From: Jaminaea rosea
Taxonomy: Eukaryota > Basidiomycota > Exobasidiomycetes > Microstromatales
Direction: 5' to 3'
Assembly: GCF_003144245.1 (NCBI RefSeq)
Contig: NW_020289978.1
Location: 434,001-498,000, forward strand
DNA length: 64,000 bases
Part shown: positions 1 to 11,048 of the stretch, piece after piece
How positions within the stretch are numbered: the first letter of the stretch is position 1
Layout: the number at the start of each line of letters is the position of its first letter
Translations under genes and position numbers: made by a program
The notes under the pieces: generated by a model
What the model saw: only the letters and a program-made list of their open reading frames with translations
Database searches by the model: none
Told to the model about the DNA's origin: nothing

Positions 1-60
1 CGACAGAACTACGTCTCTTTGGGCAGCAAGGCTGATGGAACGTTCACTGTCACGGTGTGA
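1..60 (+). CDS. 3' end of an unidentified gene (partial)
   Basis: Frame 1 is open from the window edge and ends at a TGA at 58-60. The last residues read RQNYVSLGSKADGTFTVTV. A good donor (GTGAGT, 57-62) overlaps this stop, so the exon could instead end at 56 and splice onward into the region before 914. Too little is present to name a family. Which of the two readings is right cannot be decided from this window. Confidence 0.3.
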   Translation, partial: RQNYVSLGSKADGTFTVTV

Positions 61-913
61 GTACTCTTGAGGCTGGTAGCGGTCTCGACTCTTGAAGATG
101 TAAACCTGACTCGACTCAATCCGTGCGCCTGATTGGACGACGCAGATACATTAGTCCTCAACTCTTCGCTGGGCAGTAGGTGTTCGCGCGCCCACGCGTT
201 TTCCTTTCATAGCCAGATTGCCAAGGTTCGACGATGCTTTCTTCTACGATCACCTTCGCCAACATGTACACTCCGGTGAGCCCGCTTCTCCCCCCCCCCC
301 CCCCCAATCATCAACCTCACGCCTCGAAACTTCTCATCCCTTGCGTGGCGCACTCAAGATGACGACGCGCCGCCTTCGCCATCGCCATCGCCATCATTTA
401 CGCTTACTCCTGTAGGTTCACGCCCCGCCGCGCCACGATACCGTGCGCTTCGGTCCCAACACGCTCCTTTCACTCTGTTGTCTTTCTCGACCTCTTGTTA
501 GATTATCATCTCCTGCCTTCAGCGCTGGGCCTCCATGATGTTGTTTCATCGCGCTTCTTCCAGGACGCAGCCGCATCGTTCGCGTGTCTGTCTGAGACGC
601 TTCGGTATCATGCTCAATTCATAGCCATCCTGCCCCCTCCTTCTGAAGCTGATGGTCCTCGTGAGAGAGGTAAAGAGGAGGGAGAAGGAGAGTCTCGGCT
701 GAATAGAAAAGGCCGTGGCCTGAGCGTAAACTGACACGGATGCGGGGAGCTGCCTTCGAGGCGCAGTTGTCCACCCCCGCCCATCCTTGCTTTCCTTCCC
801 TTCACTCCTCACACCCTCACGGTCCACACTTTGCGTAGCATCTACTTGCAGCTACCAGCCACAGAAACGTGGCAACCTCTCCGCGCTGGCATGGTCGTTG
901 CGCTGGACCCTCG
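61..913. other. Intergenic region upstream of the MFS porter
   Basis: I see no convincing gene here. Reading frames are short and lack conserved motifs. The stretch is pyrimidine-rich on the plus strand, holds a C homopolymer at 290-305, and probably contains the promoter and 5' UTR of the transporter that starts at 914. If the gene at the left edge splices at 57, its last exon could lie here, with candidate acceptors near 410 and 500. Confidence 0.4.
290..305. repeat. C homopolymer (16 bases)
   Basis: An uninterrupted run of sixteen C lies in noncoding DNA. Its exact length is prone to sequencing or assembly error. Confidence 0.8.
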
Positions 914-3135
914 ATGAGCCTCACTTCGTCGAAGGACTCATCTCCCTCGGATCTTGATTCGATACCCTTGCAAGCTATTAACAACAGCAGACACGACGAG
1001 GGTCAGGGCATGCCCTCGAACCCACCCGACCATGGCGAGGCTGGTATGAGCCAAATGGGGAAGCACTCCAATGGCTTGAGTGCTCCCATGAACGGCCACG
1101 ACTCATCAGCACCCAAGCAGCAGACGATGACCTCGCACGAGGAAAGTGGCGCAGCATACATGGCAGAGGAGGAGGGGGAGGACGATGTTATCACTGCTGT
1201 TCTGCCGGAAGCGGCGCAAGGTATCCTCACGCCCTACCTCATCACCTCGTCCATCCTGGCTGGCTTCTCAGGGCTACTCTTTGGTTGGGACACGGGCCTG
1301 GCGGTGAGTCGCTTCCACCCTTCGATGCTGGGCCTCGCATCCTGACAGCGACTGACCGTATTCTTCCTACCAATCCCACCATTTGCGATACTGCGCAGGC
1401 TGGCATGCTCGTATCGATTCATTCAGACCTGAATGGCCAGCCGCTAACTGCAGGAGAGCAAGAGGCAGTCGTATCCGCGACGACTGCAGGTGCCATCTTG
1501 GGGTCCCTAGTCGCAGGCAGGGCAGCAGATCGTTTCGGCCGCAAGACGGTGATATTGGTTGCGGCTCTGTTGTTCCTGCTGGGGAGTCTGGAACAAGCTG
1601 CATCTCAGGATGTGCGGCAACTTGTTCTCGGGAGGGGGATCGTCGGCGTGGCCGTTGGGGGAAGCGCGATGGTGTGAGTGCTTCTGAGGAGGAGATTCTG
1701 GGGAGAGGAAGCGGCTGAACTCTAGTCCTCCATGCCCGTCCGCAGAGTACCCCTCTACCTAGCAGAAGTGGCTCCCACTTCCCTGCGAGGCCGCATCGTA
1801 GGCATGAATTCCCTTCTGGTAACGGCGGGCCAACTAGTTGCATACCTCGTCAACGCCCTTCTCTCCCCTCTTGCTCACTCATGGCGATGGATGGTCCTCG
1901 CTTCTGCCCTTCCCGCCGTCGTCCAGCTCATCGGGCTAGCCAAGCTAGACGAAAGTCCTCGCTGGCTGGTGGGCAGGGGCAGATACGTCGAGGCGAGGAG
2001 GGTCATCAAGAGGATATACCCAATGGCGTCCGAGGCCGAAGTGGAGGGAATGGTAGACAGGATGGAAAGTGGAGCAAGAGGCGGGTCAAGAGCAGCCATG
2101 ACGAGCGACGACATCGATGCGGAGCCTGGGTCATCACGGCGAGCTGCAAAACCCTCCCTGCGTTCCCAATGGCAGCATCTCCTTCAGAGCAAACGCGCGC
2201 TCATCCTCTCATGCGGCCTCCAATTCTTCCAACAAGCATCAGGCTTCAACGCCCTCATGTACTATTCGCCGCGCCTCCTCAGCATCGCAGGCTTCACCGC
2301 AAACCCAAACTCGTTTGCCACTCTGATCGCTGTAGCCAACTTCGGGGGTACCGTCGCGGCTATGCGGCTCGTGGATCGGCCGGAGTGGGGCCGAAGAAGG
2401 CTGTTGATGTGGACGACAGTGGGTATGGCGGCGTGCCTGTTGGGACTGGCGGGGGCGTTTGCGATGATACCGAACGCCGGGGACGTGACAGATGGGCCGA
2501 CGAAGGGGACACCAGAGCCAAAGCCAAGCAGCGTATTCGCGCCACCGTCGACGCCTCAGAAGGGCAACGATACGGCGATCAACGCAGTGCGAGCCCCTTC
2601 ATCCGTACTGGACGCCACTCTCACCTCACGGGCTACTTCAGTCCCACAGACCGGGTCTGTGGTCTGGCCCATCCTCTCCCTCCTCCTCATGATCCTCACC
2701 ACCCTGCTCTATGCCCTCGGACTTGGCATCATACCCTGGCTCGTTACCTCGGAGTCCTTCCACGGCCCCTCGCGCTCGCTAGGCATCGCGATATCATCGG
2801 GGTGTAATTGGACTACCAACCTGATCTGGAGCTCGACATACCTCAGTCTTGTGCAGGTCGTCGGTGGGCCCTCTGTGCTATTTGTGGTGTTTGCGGGTAT
2901 GGCAGGGGGATGTGCTGCGTTTGCTCGGGGAAGGCTGGTCGAATTGAGAGGCGTAGGGATTGAGGATGTGGGTGCAGCTTTCGGCGGTAGCGACCAGCGG
3001 CAGCAGCAGCAGCGAAGGGCGCATCAACAGGACGAGGGTGATGGCGAGGAAAGAGCAGGGCTGCTCGAGAGCGAGAGACGCGGCCAAATGAGGGCATCTG
3101 ACAGGGAGGAGGCAACCCCGTCCAATGCACCGTAA
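914..3135 (+). CDS. MFS sugar-porter family transporter (myo-inositol/polyol-type)
   Basis: Plasma-membrane proton symporter of the sugar-porter family, probably for inositol or another polyol. Exons are 914-1303, 1399-1673 and 1746-3135 (684 aa). Both introns are GTGAGT...CAG, and the joins rebuild family motifs across the splices. Visible motifs are FGWDTG in TM1, GRAADRFGRKT in the TM2-3 loop, VPLYLAEVAP after TM4, DESPRWLVG before the central loop and QQASGFNALMYY in TM7. The first in-frame ATG (914) gives a polar N-terminal tail of about 115 residues. Two oddities: a polar Pro/Ser/Thr-rich insertion of about 60 residues between late TM helices (encoded about 2475-2655), and a C-terminal PETKG signature reduced to VELRGVGIEDV. 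Inositol specificity is inferred only from the general likeness to Itr proteins. Confidence 0.85.
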
Positions 3136-3315
3136 GCGGGCAGGACAGGTGTACCGTCAGGCGCAGTCAGTCCAGCGTGATCATCAGCGTCGGCATCGCA
3201 TCATCTTTGCTCGTCTATGATTCTGATTTGGTCAAGTCATCCCAGCAGCCCATGCAAGGCCGTCAAGTGATGTGAAAACAAGCGAAGCTGATGGCTGAAG
3301 CGGTAGAGTCCATCC

Positions 3316-3316
<1 letters not shown>

Positions 3317-3349
<33 letters not shown>

Positions 3350-3373
3350 CTCCTCTTCCTCCTCCTCTCCCTC
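3317..3373. repeat. Pyrimidine microsatellite with a 12-bp unit
   Basis: Tandem copies of cttcctcctcct, three nearly perfect units plus partial units, lie just beyond the 3' end of the striatin gene. A short plus-strand frame through it reads as polyserine and is not considered a gene. Confidence 0.85.
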
Positions 3374-3405
3374 TGATCATTTCCCTCCCCTCCTCTGGCT
3401 CTCAT

Positions 3406-6132
3406 TTATCCGTAAATCCTCACCACCCCATCAGCCCCCGCGCTCCCAAAGAAAGGGAGGGTCGGGTGGAACTTGACAGCTAGCACACCCTCGCCTTCTG
3501 ACTTGGAGTGGTCCTGAATCTCTTGCGTGAGAACGATGCCTTCCTCCTCCTCCTCATCGTCTTCTTCCTCGCCGGCTGCTCTCGAATCCTCCTCCGACTC
3601 CCCCTGAGGAGCTGCTGCTTTCCTCTTTGACTTCTTTGACCCACCATCAGAAGACGCCTCTGATCCACTCTCGTCCAATTCTCCGCCAAGACGGCTGAGA
3701 TCCCACAACCTCGTCCAACCGTCATGACCGGCACTGAGCAACTTCAGCCCACTCGGGTCTACGTCGAGGCTAGTCACTCCCTCCTTGTGCGCATGACAGC
3801 TTCCCACTACACTGCCCGTGAACACATCAACGATGCGCAGCCACTTGTCCTCGTGCCCTGTAAAGAGCAGGGGAAGCGTAGGGTGCGAAGCAAGGCAGTT
3901 GATCTGGGTCGCGGGAGTTTGGTCGTAACTTCCACTGAGCCCTGCTTCGGGCGTTCCGCCCAACTTGGAGACTTCCTGCCCATCTGAGAGTCGGAAAGTC
4001 TTGACTACGCAGTTGGAGTAAGAGACGGCGCATTCCCTCAGCTTAGAGTGGACGCGCACGATTGATGTGGGAACGGGCAGACCGCCCGATTCTTGGCGGA
4101 GGGCTTCGCTTTCCTTCTCGCGATCTGCTGCGCTTGAAGGTGAGGGGGAGAGGCCGAAGTAATCCCAGGTGTGGAGCAGGTGTGGTCCCGAGGAGGCGGA
4201 AGCGGCGGCGTCGGTGGTGGCGTCGTCCGCAGTAGGATCGAGGGAGTAGAGGCGAACCATGCCATCTGCAGAAGCAGTTGCGAGCAATGAGTCGTCGCCT
4301 GCTGTTGATGGAAGGAGGGTGAGGGCCGTGATCTCCGAGTCGGTTTTGATTGAGGCGAGCGGCTGGACGACCAAAGGCTGCTGCTGCTCAGTCGAATCGT
4401 CCTCTGATCCCTCTTCTCTCCTGCCGTTGGCACTCTTAGCAGCAACATCAGGGATGGCCCAAACCTTGAGCGTCGAGTCGATTGACCCGCTGTAGATGCG
4501 TCGACGAGCTGAAGAGACGGTCACGCTAGTGACGAGGTTGCTGTGACCCTCCAGAGTGGCAACGACGCCCGCGTTCTGCTGTTGACCTCGCGGAGCGGCT
4601 CCTCCATGCATCATAGTTCTCTCCACTCTGGCGACCTTGATCGTCCTGTCACTCGACGCTGAGACCACTACGACAGCCTCGTCTCCTCCTGCGCCCTGAT
4701 CGAACGCGATAGCCTTGACAGCCCCACGGTGATGCGCCAGATGACGCTTCATACGCCAAAGCTGGCTTTCTTTGCTAGCTGCGTCCACTTCGTCGTCCAG
4801 CGAATCATCGCCGCCGCCCGTCGAGGAGGTAGATGAGAGGGACGAAGCTTCGCGAAGAAGACGCTTGGCTCGTTCAGAGGAGAGGGTCTCGGGTGCGCCA
4901 GTGTGATCGTCCTCCGACGATGAAGCGACAACACCTGATGCCTCTACTGCCGCTGCACCCACGCCTGCGCCGGCCGCAGCCGCTGCTGCTGCCTTCCGCT
5001 CATTCTCGCGCTTGAGCCTGCCCTCCTGGCCGGCTTGCTTGAGCTTCTCCCAGTCTTCGACACCGCCTGTTGATCTAAACATGGAAGGGGCTGATGAAGA
5101 GGGCTCGTCACTGGGCGCTGCGGTTGCCTCTTCAGCCGGGGCGACTGTGGCATCTAGTCCCTCGCCGGCAACGCTGCCGCTCTCTACGTCTTCCGTCGCT
5201 GCAGCTGGCGGTGGTGGAGGCTCATCGATGAGCGTCTTCTTTGGACGAGGTGGCCCGCCGACGAAGCTGGCAGCGCCGCTCATGGGTCTGTCCGGGAGTG
5301 GGTTGAGGGTCGTCGAGCTGGTGAGGTATGAGATCTCCTGCAGACATTGCTTGAGGTATTCACGACTCCTCTCCCGCGAACGGTAGTCCTTGGATGTGGC
5401 AGAGGATGTCGTGTTGGTGGAGAGCTGGCGATTTAGGAGGGAGGGTGCCATACTAATTGAGCCATTGAGGGTCGGGATGGTAGCTGCAGATGCTGCTGTA
5501 CCTGCTCGCGCATGGTGTTGTTGCTGCTCGCCAAAGTCAATGGGCGAGCTTCGTCCGCTGCCAGCGCTGCTGAGGGTCGACTCCTTCTCGAGGTTAGCTA
5601 CAGCGGGATGCTTTGCTACAGGAGCTGCTCCTGCCGCTGCTGCAGGTCCAGAGGCCCCTGCGAGATACTTTGATCTCTCTTGCTTGAGGGCGAATTCGAG
5701 CATCTTGACTCGACGCATGAGGTTCGTCTTGAGATTCTCTGCGCCGCGCTTCTCGCCTTCGAGAAGGGCGATGCGTGCCTGGGAGTGGGCGAAAAGAGCG
5801 ACAAGAATGCGTCAGTTGTCGGCTGGTTGGAGCAGAGCTTGAATGTCGCGCCTACTAACCCTCATCTCAGCTCTCTCAATCTCCCATTCATTTCTGTCCT
5901 TTTCGTATCTTCTCCACTCGGACTGAAGGTAATGCAGTACACCTGCGAGGGTATATTCCGGGGCCTGATTGGCGCTGCTAGCCGCATCTTGGCTGCCTCC
6001 TCCATTAGCTGCTACTCCGCCATGCTGCTGTTGCTGTTGTCCGATGCCATTATTGTTGGAACCCATTTGACCAAACTTGAGTCCTGCGCCGCCGCCTTGG
6101 CCAAGGGGCTGTTGGCCCTGCTGATGCATCAT
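3406..6132 (-). CDS. PRO11: Striatin, STRIPAK scaffold (Pro11/Far8 type)
   Basis: Scaffold subunit of the STRIPAK phosphatase-kinase complex, which in fungi controls cell fusion, development and septation signalling. Exons on the minus strand are 6132-5860 and 5778-3406, with an 81-nt intron; 881 aa. After a Gln/Gly-rich head, residues 60-115 carry the striatin N-terminal block, including YTLAGVLHYLQSEWRRYEKD and, across the splice, IERAEMRARIALLEGE. This is the caveolin-binding and coiled-coil dimerisation region. A long Ser/Ala/Glu-rich linker follows. The C-terminal half, from about residue 440 to the end, is a WD40 propeller; repeats with GH...W/Y ends are visible (EGHSNLVTSV, KVWAIPD, RLWDLSRL) and the last blade ends VVRIYG. 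The ATG at 6132 is followed by a second Met. Identification is firm from the N-terminal block combined with WD40 repeats. Confidence 0.93.
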
Positions 6133-6774
6133 TGCCGCTCTTTTCGTCGAAGAGCCCGACGTAGGTGACTGCAGGCAAGCCGCTGCGCGAAAATCGTAGT
6201 CGTTGTCGTTGTCGTCGTCGTCGTTGAGTGATTCGTCAGGTCGAGTTGAGGAAGTTGCGGCCTTGACTGACTGCCACGAGACTAGTCGTCAACGCAGCAA
6301 TGGACAGTCTTCAAGAGCGTCAATCGACGATGCTGAGCGGTCCGTCTATGCTGATCCGTGGTACACGAATGCGATGGATCAGGTTCGAAAACGCTCGAGC
6401 GAGATGATGATGGTGATGATGCTGGTTGTCGTCGAGGATCGAGAAGATGGTCACGATGAGATGGAGGGCGCGGCGTTGTGTCGATGCGGGCCCAAGCCAA
6501 CAGCACCCACCCAGCGCGACCGACAAAGCGGAGCGCCCCGACAGGGAAGCGCAAGCACCAAGCAAGCAAGATGACGATGTGTCGCGTGGCAGCCGACTGG
6601 TCCCCCAGCTCCGCCCGCTAGAGCCTCTCGACGCGCGCTGAAACAGAGTGACGGCTCACACGACCACGCTCTTGCCAGTCGGTGCAACGACATTCGTCCT
6701 TCTTTGCCCAGAAACCCATTGCAATTTTGTTTGTGAAGATGATGAAAATAATCTACGCGGATCCTCATCTACTA
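6133..6774. other. Intergenic region: striatin promoter and 3' flank of the fusion gene
   Basis: No gene is supported. It holds GTC/GTT-rich sequence at about 6200-6225 and a stretch rich in GATGATGATGG (about 6400-6425). Open frames here have no conserved content. It must contain the promoter of striatin (reading leftward) and the terminator of the gene ending at 6775. Confidence 0.4.
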
Positions 6775-9539
6775 TTACTTCTGCTCCACCCTTGACCAGC
6801 CCTGTCGCGCCTTGCCCTCGGTCCCCTCCAGCCACTCACCCAACTCCTCCAGGCCAGCCTTGGCGAACCTCTCCCCCTCGAAGTGATGCGTCTGCTCCCC
6901 AGTCTCGCCATTGACGTCCACGCTCGCACTGCGCAGCACCTTGACGTCACCCAATACGCTCAGTCCGCTCCCTCCTACGACGGTCTCGTGAACGGATGAG
7001 AAGTCAGGCAGGCGCTGCAGTGATTCGCGGGCCTCGGACACGACATTGTCCGGCGTGCCAGACGGGATGAGCGTGACTGCACAGCCTCCGCCGCCAGCTC
7101 CTGTAAGCTTGGTGGAGAGAGCGGGCGATACAGTGCTCAGGGCGTTGCGCACCTCCTCGAGAGAAGGGTGGGACACGCCAAGAGGGGACGCGAGAAGCTG
7201 GTGATTCTTCTTCATCAGCTCACCCAGCTTGACGTCCGCATCCTTGCCGCCCGAAGTGAGGAGCTGAGCCGCCTCGTCGGCGATCTTTTGGATCGTGTCG
7301 AAGGCGGCGTTGACTTGAGACGGGTCCTGGTCGAGGCGCTGCTGCACTCCCGCGACGAGAGCCTTTGTGTCGCGTGAGACACCCGTGTCCGTCAGCAGAA
7401 GACGCTTGGCGTGCACATTCGGTAGGAGCTTGAGCTCATTGCTCTTGTGCTGGTTGCGCGGGGCAGAGGGACGCGTGAAGGTAAGGCAGCCACCGTAGAC
7501 TGCGACCGAGTTGTCCACGCCCGAGGGGTTGCCGTGCAGTACACGCTCCGAAAGGAAGGCGTAGCTGTTCACAAGGTCAGCGTCCGCGCTTGAGATGGGG
7601 GACGAGGCCGAGGGGATGGAGATGACGCCGTTGGTGTAGAGGAGTGCAGAGGCCAGGCAGGCAGAGTAGGCTGCAGAGGATCCGAGGCCAGCAGAGATGG
7701 GCAGCAATGAGCGGAAGGTGAACGTCTGGCCCTGGTGAGACTTGGCGCCAAGCGTCATGAAGAGGTAGAGGAAGGCAACACAGCTTGCATGGTCGCGCTC
7801 GGCTGCGGCTGCCTTGCTCTCCACGGTCTGCACAATACGGCGGAGCAGTCTAGCGTCGAGCTCCGTTGGTGTCTCGGTGGCCTTGTTCAGCCCACCGACC
7901 TTGGACGGTACAGCATCCCAGGGAAGGTCTGCAATGATCCACTCATGGTTGACCTTGAGCTCGGGCAGCTCCAATTGCACTTTACCGTCTCCTCGTGGCT
8001 GGACGAGCGCATAGCATCGCAATCCTACCGAAGCGGCCAGCGCCGTGACGCCGTGGACCACCGCGTGCTCGCCGAAGAGGATGACCTTGCCCGGTGCAGA
8101 GACTACGATGGATTGCTGAGAGGCAGGGCTGGCTGCTGCTGCCGCAGGAGCTGACATGGAGCCATTGGCTGCCGTCGACGAGGCAGGCTTAGCACGCGTG
8201 AGTTGCCCATTGGCGTCCTTGTGCAGTGCTCCCGCAGCAAGGAAGGCGGCGTCCAGGTCGGCGATCAAGTCATCCGGGTCCTCGATTCCCACACACAGTC
8301 TAAGCAGGTTCTCAGGAAGGGCACGCGCCGCTCGAACTTTGGGGTCGATGGCTGCGTGCGACATGAGGCAGGGCATACTGATGAGGGAGTTGACGCTGCC
8401 GAATGAGACACTGACGCCCCAGAGACGCGTGGCGTTGACGACCATCTGGCTGAGCTGCGGGTCGTCAGTCTCGAAGGAAATGACGGCTCCTGCTCCCTTT
8501 GCCTGGGAGAAGTGCATGTCCCTCCCTGGGTGGCCCTTGAGGCCGGGGTAGTGCGTCTTAAAGCCCAATCCCTGGAGGTGCTCTGCGACGCGTTGCGCAC
8601 CCAATTGCTGGGCTGCCAGACGGATGTGCAGCGTCTTGAGACCACGCATGAGCAAGAAAGACTCAAACGGCGCGAGGGCATTGCCGACTGAATTGATGGT
8701 GAAGTGGTAGGTCTGGGCCAAATCATCGTTGTTCGTCGCGATTATTCCGGCCATGAGGTCGTGATGGCCTGAAAGGTACTTGGTAGCCGAATCATAGACG
8801 GCATCGACTCCGAGCTCTAGGGGGCGCATGAGGGCAGGGCTCATCATGGTGTTGTCCATGATGATGGGCGCGTCTTCGGCTGAGATGTACTTGCGGACCG
8901 ATTGGACGCAAGCGCGGATGTCAATGACCTTGAGCATAGGGTTCGTAGGCGTCTCGACAAGGACCTGAGTTGAACCAGCGTCATGGTTAGCACGAGGGAA
9001 ATGACACTTCGGGCTGAAGACGTCCTTGTACTCACCATGCCAAGCTTGGGCGCACCTGGCTGCTTGCCGTCCTCGACCAGCTGTCGCACCGTCTCGGCGA
9101 GAAGCTTCTGATCACTCATGTCGACGTGGACGACCTTGATGTTGTTGTTCTTCATGAGCATACCCAGCAAGCGATGTGTTCCTCCGTAGATGTCGTCACC
9201 CGCCAAGATGACCTCGTTGGGCTTCACAGACCTCGTGATGATGTCCAGACAAGCCATGCCTGTGGAGACGGCAAAGGAGTACTTGGCCCCTTGGATCTTG
9301 GATAGATGGTTTTGGAGGACACTACGGCTAGGGTTGGAGGACCTGGAATAGTCATAGGCTGTCTTCTTTGTACCTGGGAGTCCCTTGAAAGTGGTGCACT
9401 GGTATATGGGCGTTGATGAGCTGCCATACTGATCGAGGTGGTCCGGGTCGTAGATGGTTGCGCACAGCGTCTGAAAGGACCACGTCTTGGAGGGATGGTC
9501 TTCACCGATCCCAGCGCCTGCGGGGATGAGAGGAGCCAT
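6775..9539 (-). CDS. STR3-ERG12: Cystathionine beta-lyase fused in frame to mevalonate kinase
   Basis: One continuous coding frame joins two enzymes of unrelated pathways. Exons on the minus strand are 9539-9036 and 8964-6775 (63-nt intron); 897 aa. Residues 1 to about 410 are a PLP-dependent cystathionine beta-lyase (cystathionine to homocysteine, methionine synthesis): YDYSRSSNPSR, AGDDIYGGTHRLL, VETPTNPM across the splice, Schiff-base lysine 230 in YDSATKYLSGHHDLMAG, and SFGSVNSLISMPC. After an Ala/Ser linker, residues about 450-890 form a GHMP-type mevalonate kinase (mevalonate to 5-phosphomevalonate, sterol pathway): SAPGKVILFGEHAVVHG, PISAGLGSSAAYS, NPSGVDNSVAVYGG with the catalytic Asp, TDTGVSRDTKALV and LTGAGGGGCAV. 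Each half is about as long as the free enzyme. No stop separates them. An in-frame ATG at 8157 (residue 438) lies just before the kinase and could start a separate kinase product. Confidence 0.9.
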
Positions 9540-9836
9540 GCTTGGTGGTCAACTTGTGACAATGCGGGGTTGTTAGTCGTCGAGAGATGAGAAAGTGTGG
9601 GGTACGAGTAGTAATAGGAAGCTTAGCAGCGCACGACGGCACACTGTCGGCATCGGCTTGGAAAATCAAAGAGGCGGCGGCGCTCAAGCCATCCATCGAC
9701 TACATCCAGAGCGGACTGAGAGGCCTCAGGCGGAGCGCCGCGTCTCTTTCTAGCTTCCTTTTCGTTGGCCATCTCTCCACTCGTCTACTGCGACGTCTGC
9801 CTGCTGATCAATGGATCCTCGCTGCTGCCCCTCGAA

Positions 9837-11048
9837 ATGACAGCACCAGCTTCAGGAGGTGCACTCGCAGGTCCCTCACGGCAGCCAATGCAGTCGCTGC
9901 CGCTGCAGGCCATGGCGATGCTCAATCCACTCGCTTCCCCCTCCCAATGGGCACACACGCCTTCGAGAGCCGACGGCATCCCGCAGGACCTAGAGGATGA
10001 CTTACGAGCGTGGGGAGCTACTGTGATCCAGCGACTGGGAACACATCTAGAGCTGTGAGTCATGGCCGGTGATACGACCGAAAGCTCGGGCGTCCGATGA
10101 CTGACCATCCGCTGCCTCCCCATCGCTCCGTCGGTCGTAGTCCACAGCGCGTGACGGCTACTGCGCAGGTCATATTCCAGCGCTTCTGGTTCGTCACCTC
10201 TATGCGCCAGTTCTCGGTCGCAGACGTCAATGCAGCTTGTCTCTACCTGGCGACCAAAATCGAGGAGCATCCCGTGCCGGTCCGTAAGCTCATCAATGTT
10301 TTCGACTATACCCTGCAGCATGATCGATGGAGGATGCAAAGTTCTGACGAGTTACCGTGGAGAACAAGGGGAAAGTCGGGGAGGAGCAAGGATACGAGCA
10401 ACGGGCAGCAAGATACTACGTCGACGCCGACAAGGCAGCATGACGCCAACTTCCATTGGCAGCCACACTCGTATCAATCCTCCGTCTTCCACGACTACAA
10501 GGACTCCCTCGTCGTGCATGAGATGCAAATTCTCAAGCGGCTTGGCTTCCAGCTGGAGGCGCAGCTGCCTTATTCAACGCTCGTCAACTACCTGCAAATC
10601 CTTGGGCTGGGCAAAGACAAGGAAGTGGTAGAGCGATGCTGGGCTATCGTGACGGACATGTAAGCAGGCGAGCGATATGGTCGCACCATGCTCATATCTT
10701 ACTCACCCTCTTTCTGCCCGGCACTCCAGGCTGCAGACGCCACTCCCAGCTCTTCTGCCTCCTCACGTCTTGGCTGTTAGCTCCATTTATTACGTGTCCC
10801 TAGTACCCTCGCCACACCACAAGCCGCTCCTCCTGCCGCGCCAGCCGCAACCGTGGTGGCTCCTCTTCGACGTGACGCTCGACGAGGTCCGCACCGCCTG
10901 CGCGTGGCTTTGCCGCCTTTACGACGATCGACACGGAGGCATATCGTCACGAGTGAGGGCAGAATGGGGTGGCTGCGTCGAATTGGCGAAGAGAGAGGCG
11001 ATTAGAAGGTGGTTGGAGCAAGCAGAGGCCGTGGCCACGCCGGGCTGA
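9837..11048 (+). CDS. Cyclin L-like protein
   Basis: Cyclin of the L/K/T transcription-and-splicing group, which activates CDK11-type kinases in the nucleus. Exons are 9837-10054, 10141-10659 and 10730-11048; 351 aa. The first ATG in the conserved frame is at 9837. The first cyclin fold runs from about residue 45 (DLRAWGATVIQRLGTHLEL) through FQRFWFVTSMRQF and ACLYLATKIEEHPVPVRKLI. A polar insertion follows (about 155-190), then VHEMQILKRLGFQLE. The second fold is in exon 3, with AVSSIYYVSL and a WWLLFDVTLDEVRTACAWL block like the cyclin L WFLLF..TEEEI segment. The C-terminal RS region of animal cyclin L is absent. The 297-bp gap to the divergent lyase-kinase fusion probably holds both promoters. 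Cyclin K is the main alternative. Confidence 0.8.

Noticed and set aside
1367-1843. Long antisense frame within the transporter gene
   Set aside because: The plus strand explains this DNA with conserved transporter motifs; the antisense frame has none.
3291-3476. Plus-strand frame encoding polyserine
   Set aside because: It is the translation of a pyrimidine microsatellite next to the striatin 3' end and has no other coding signs.
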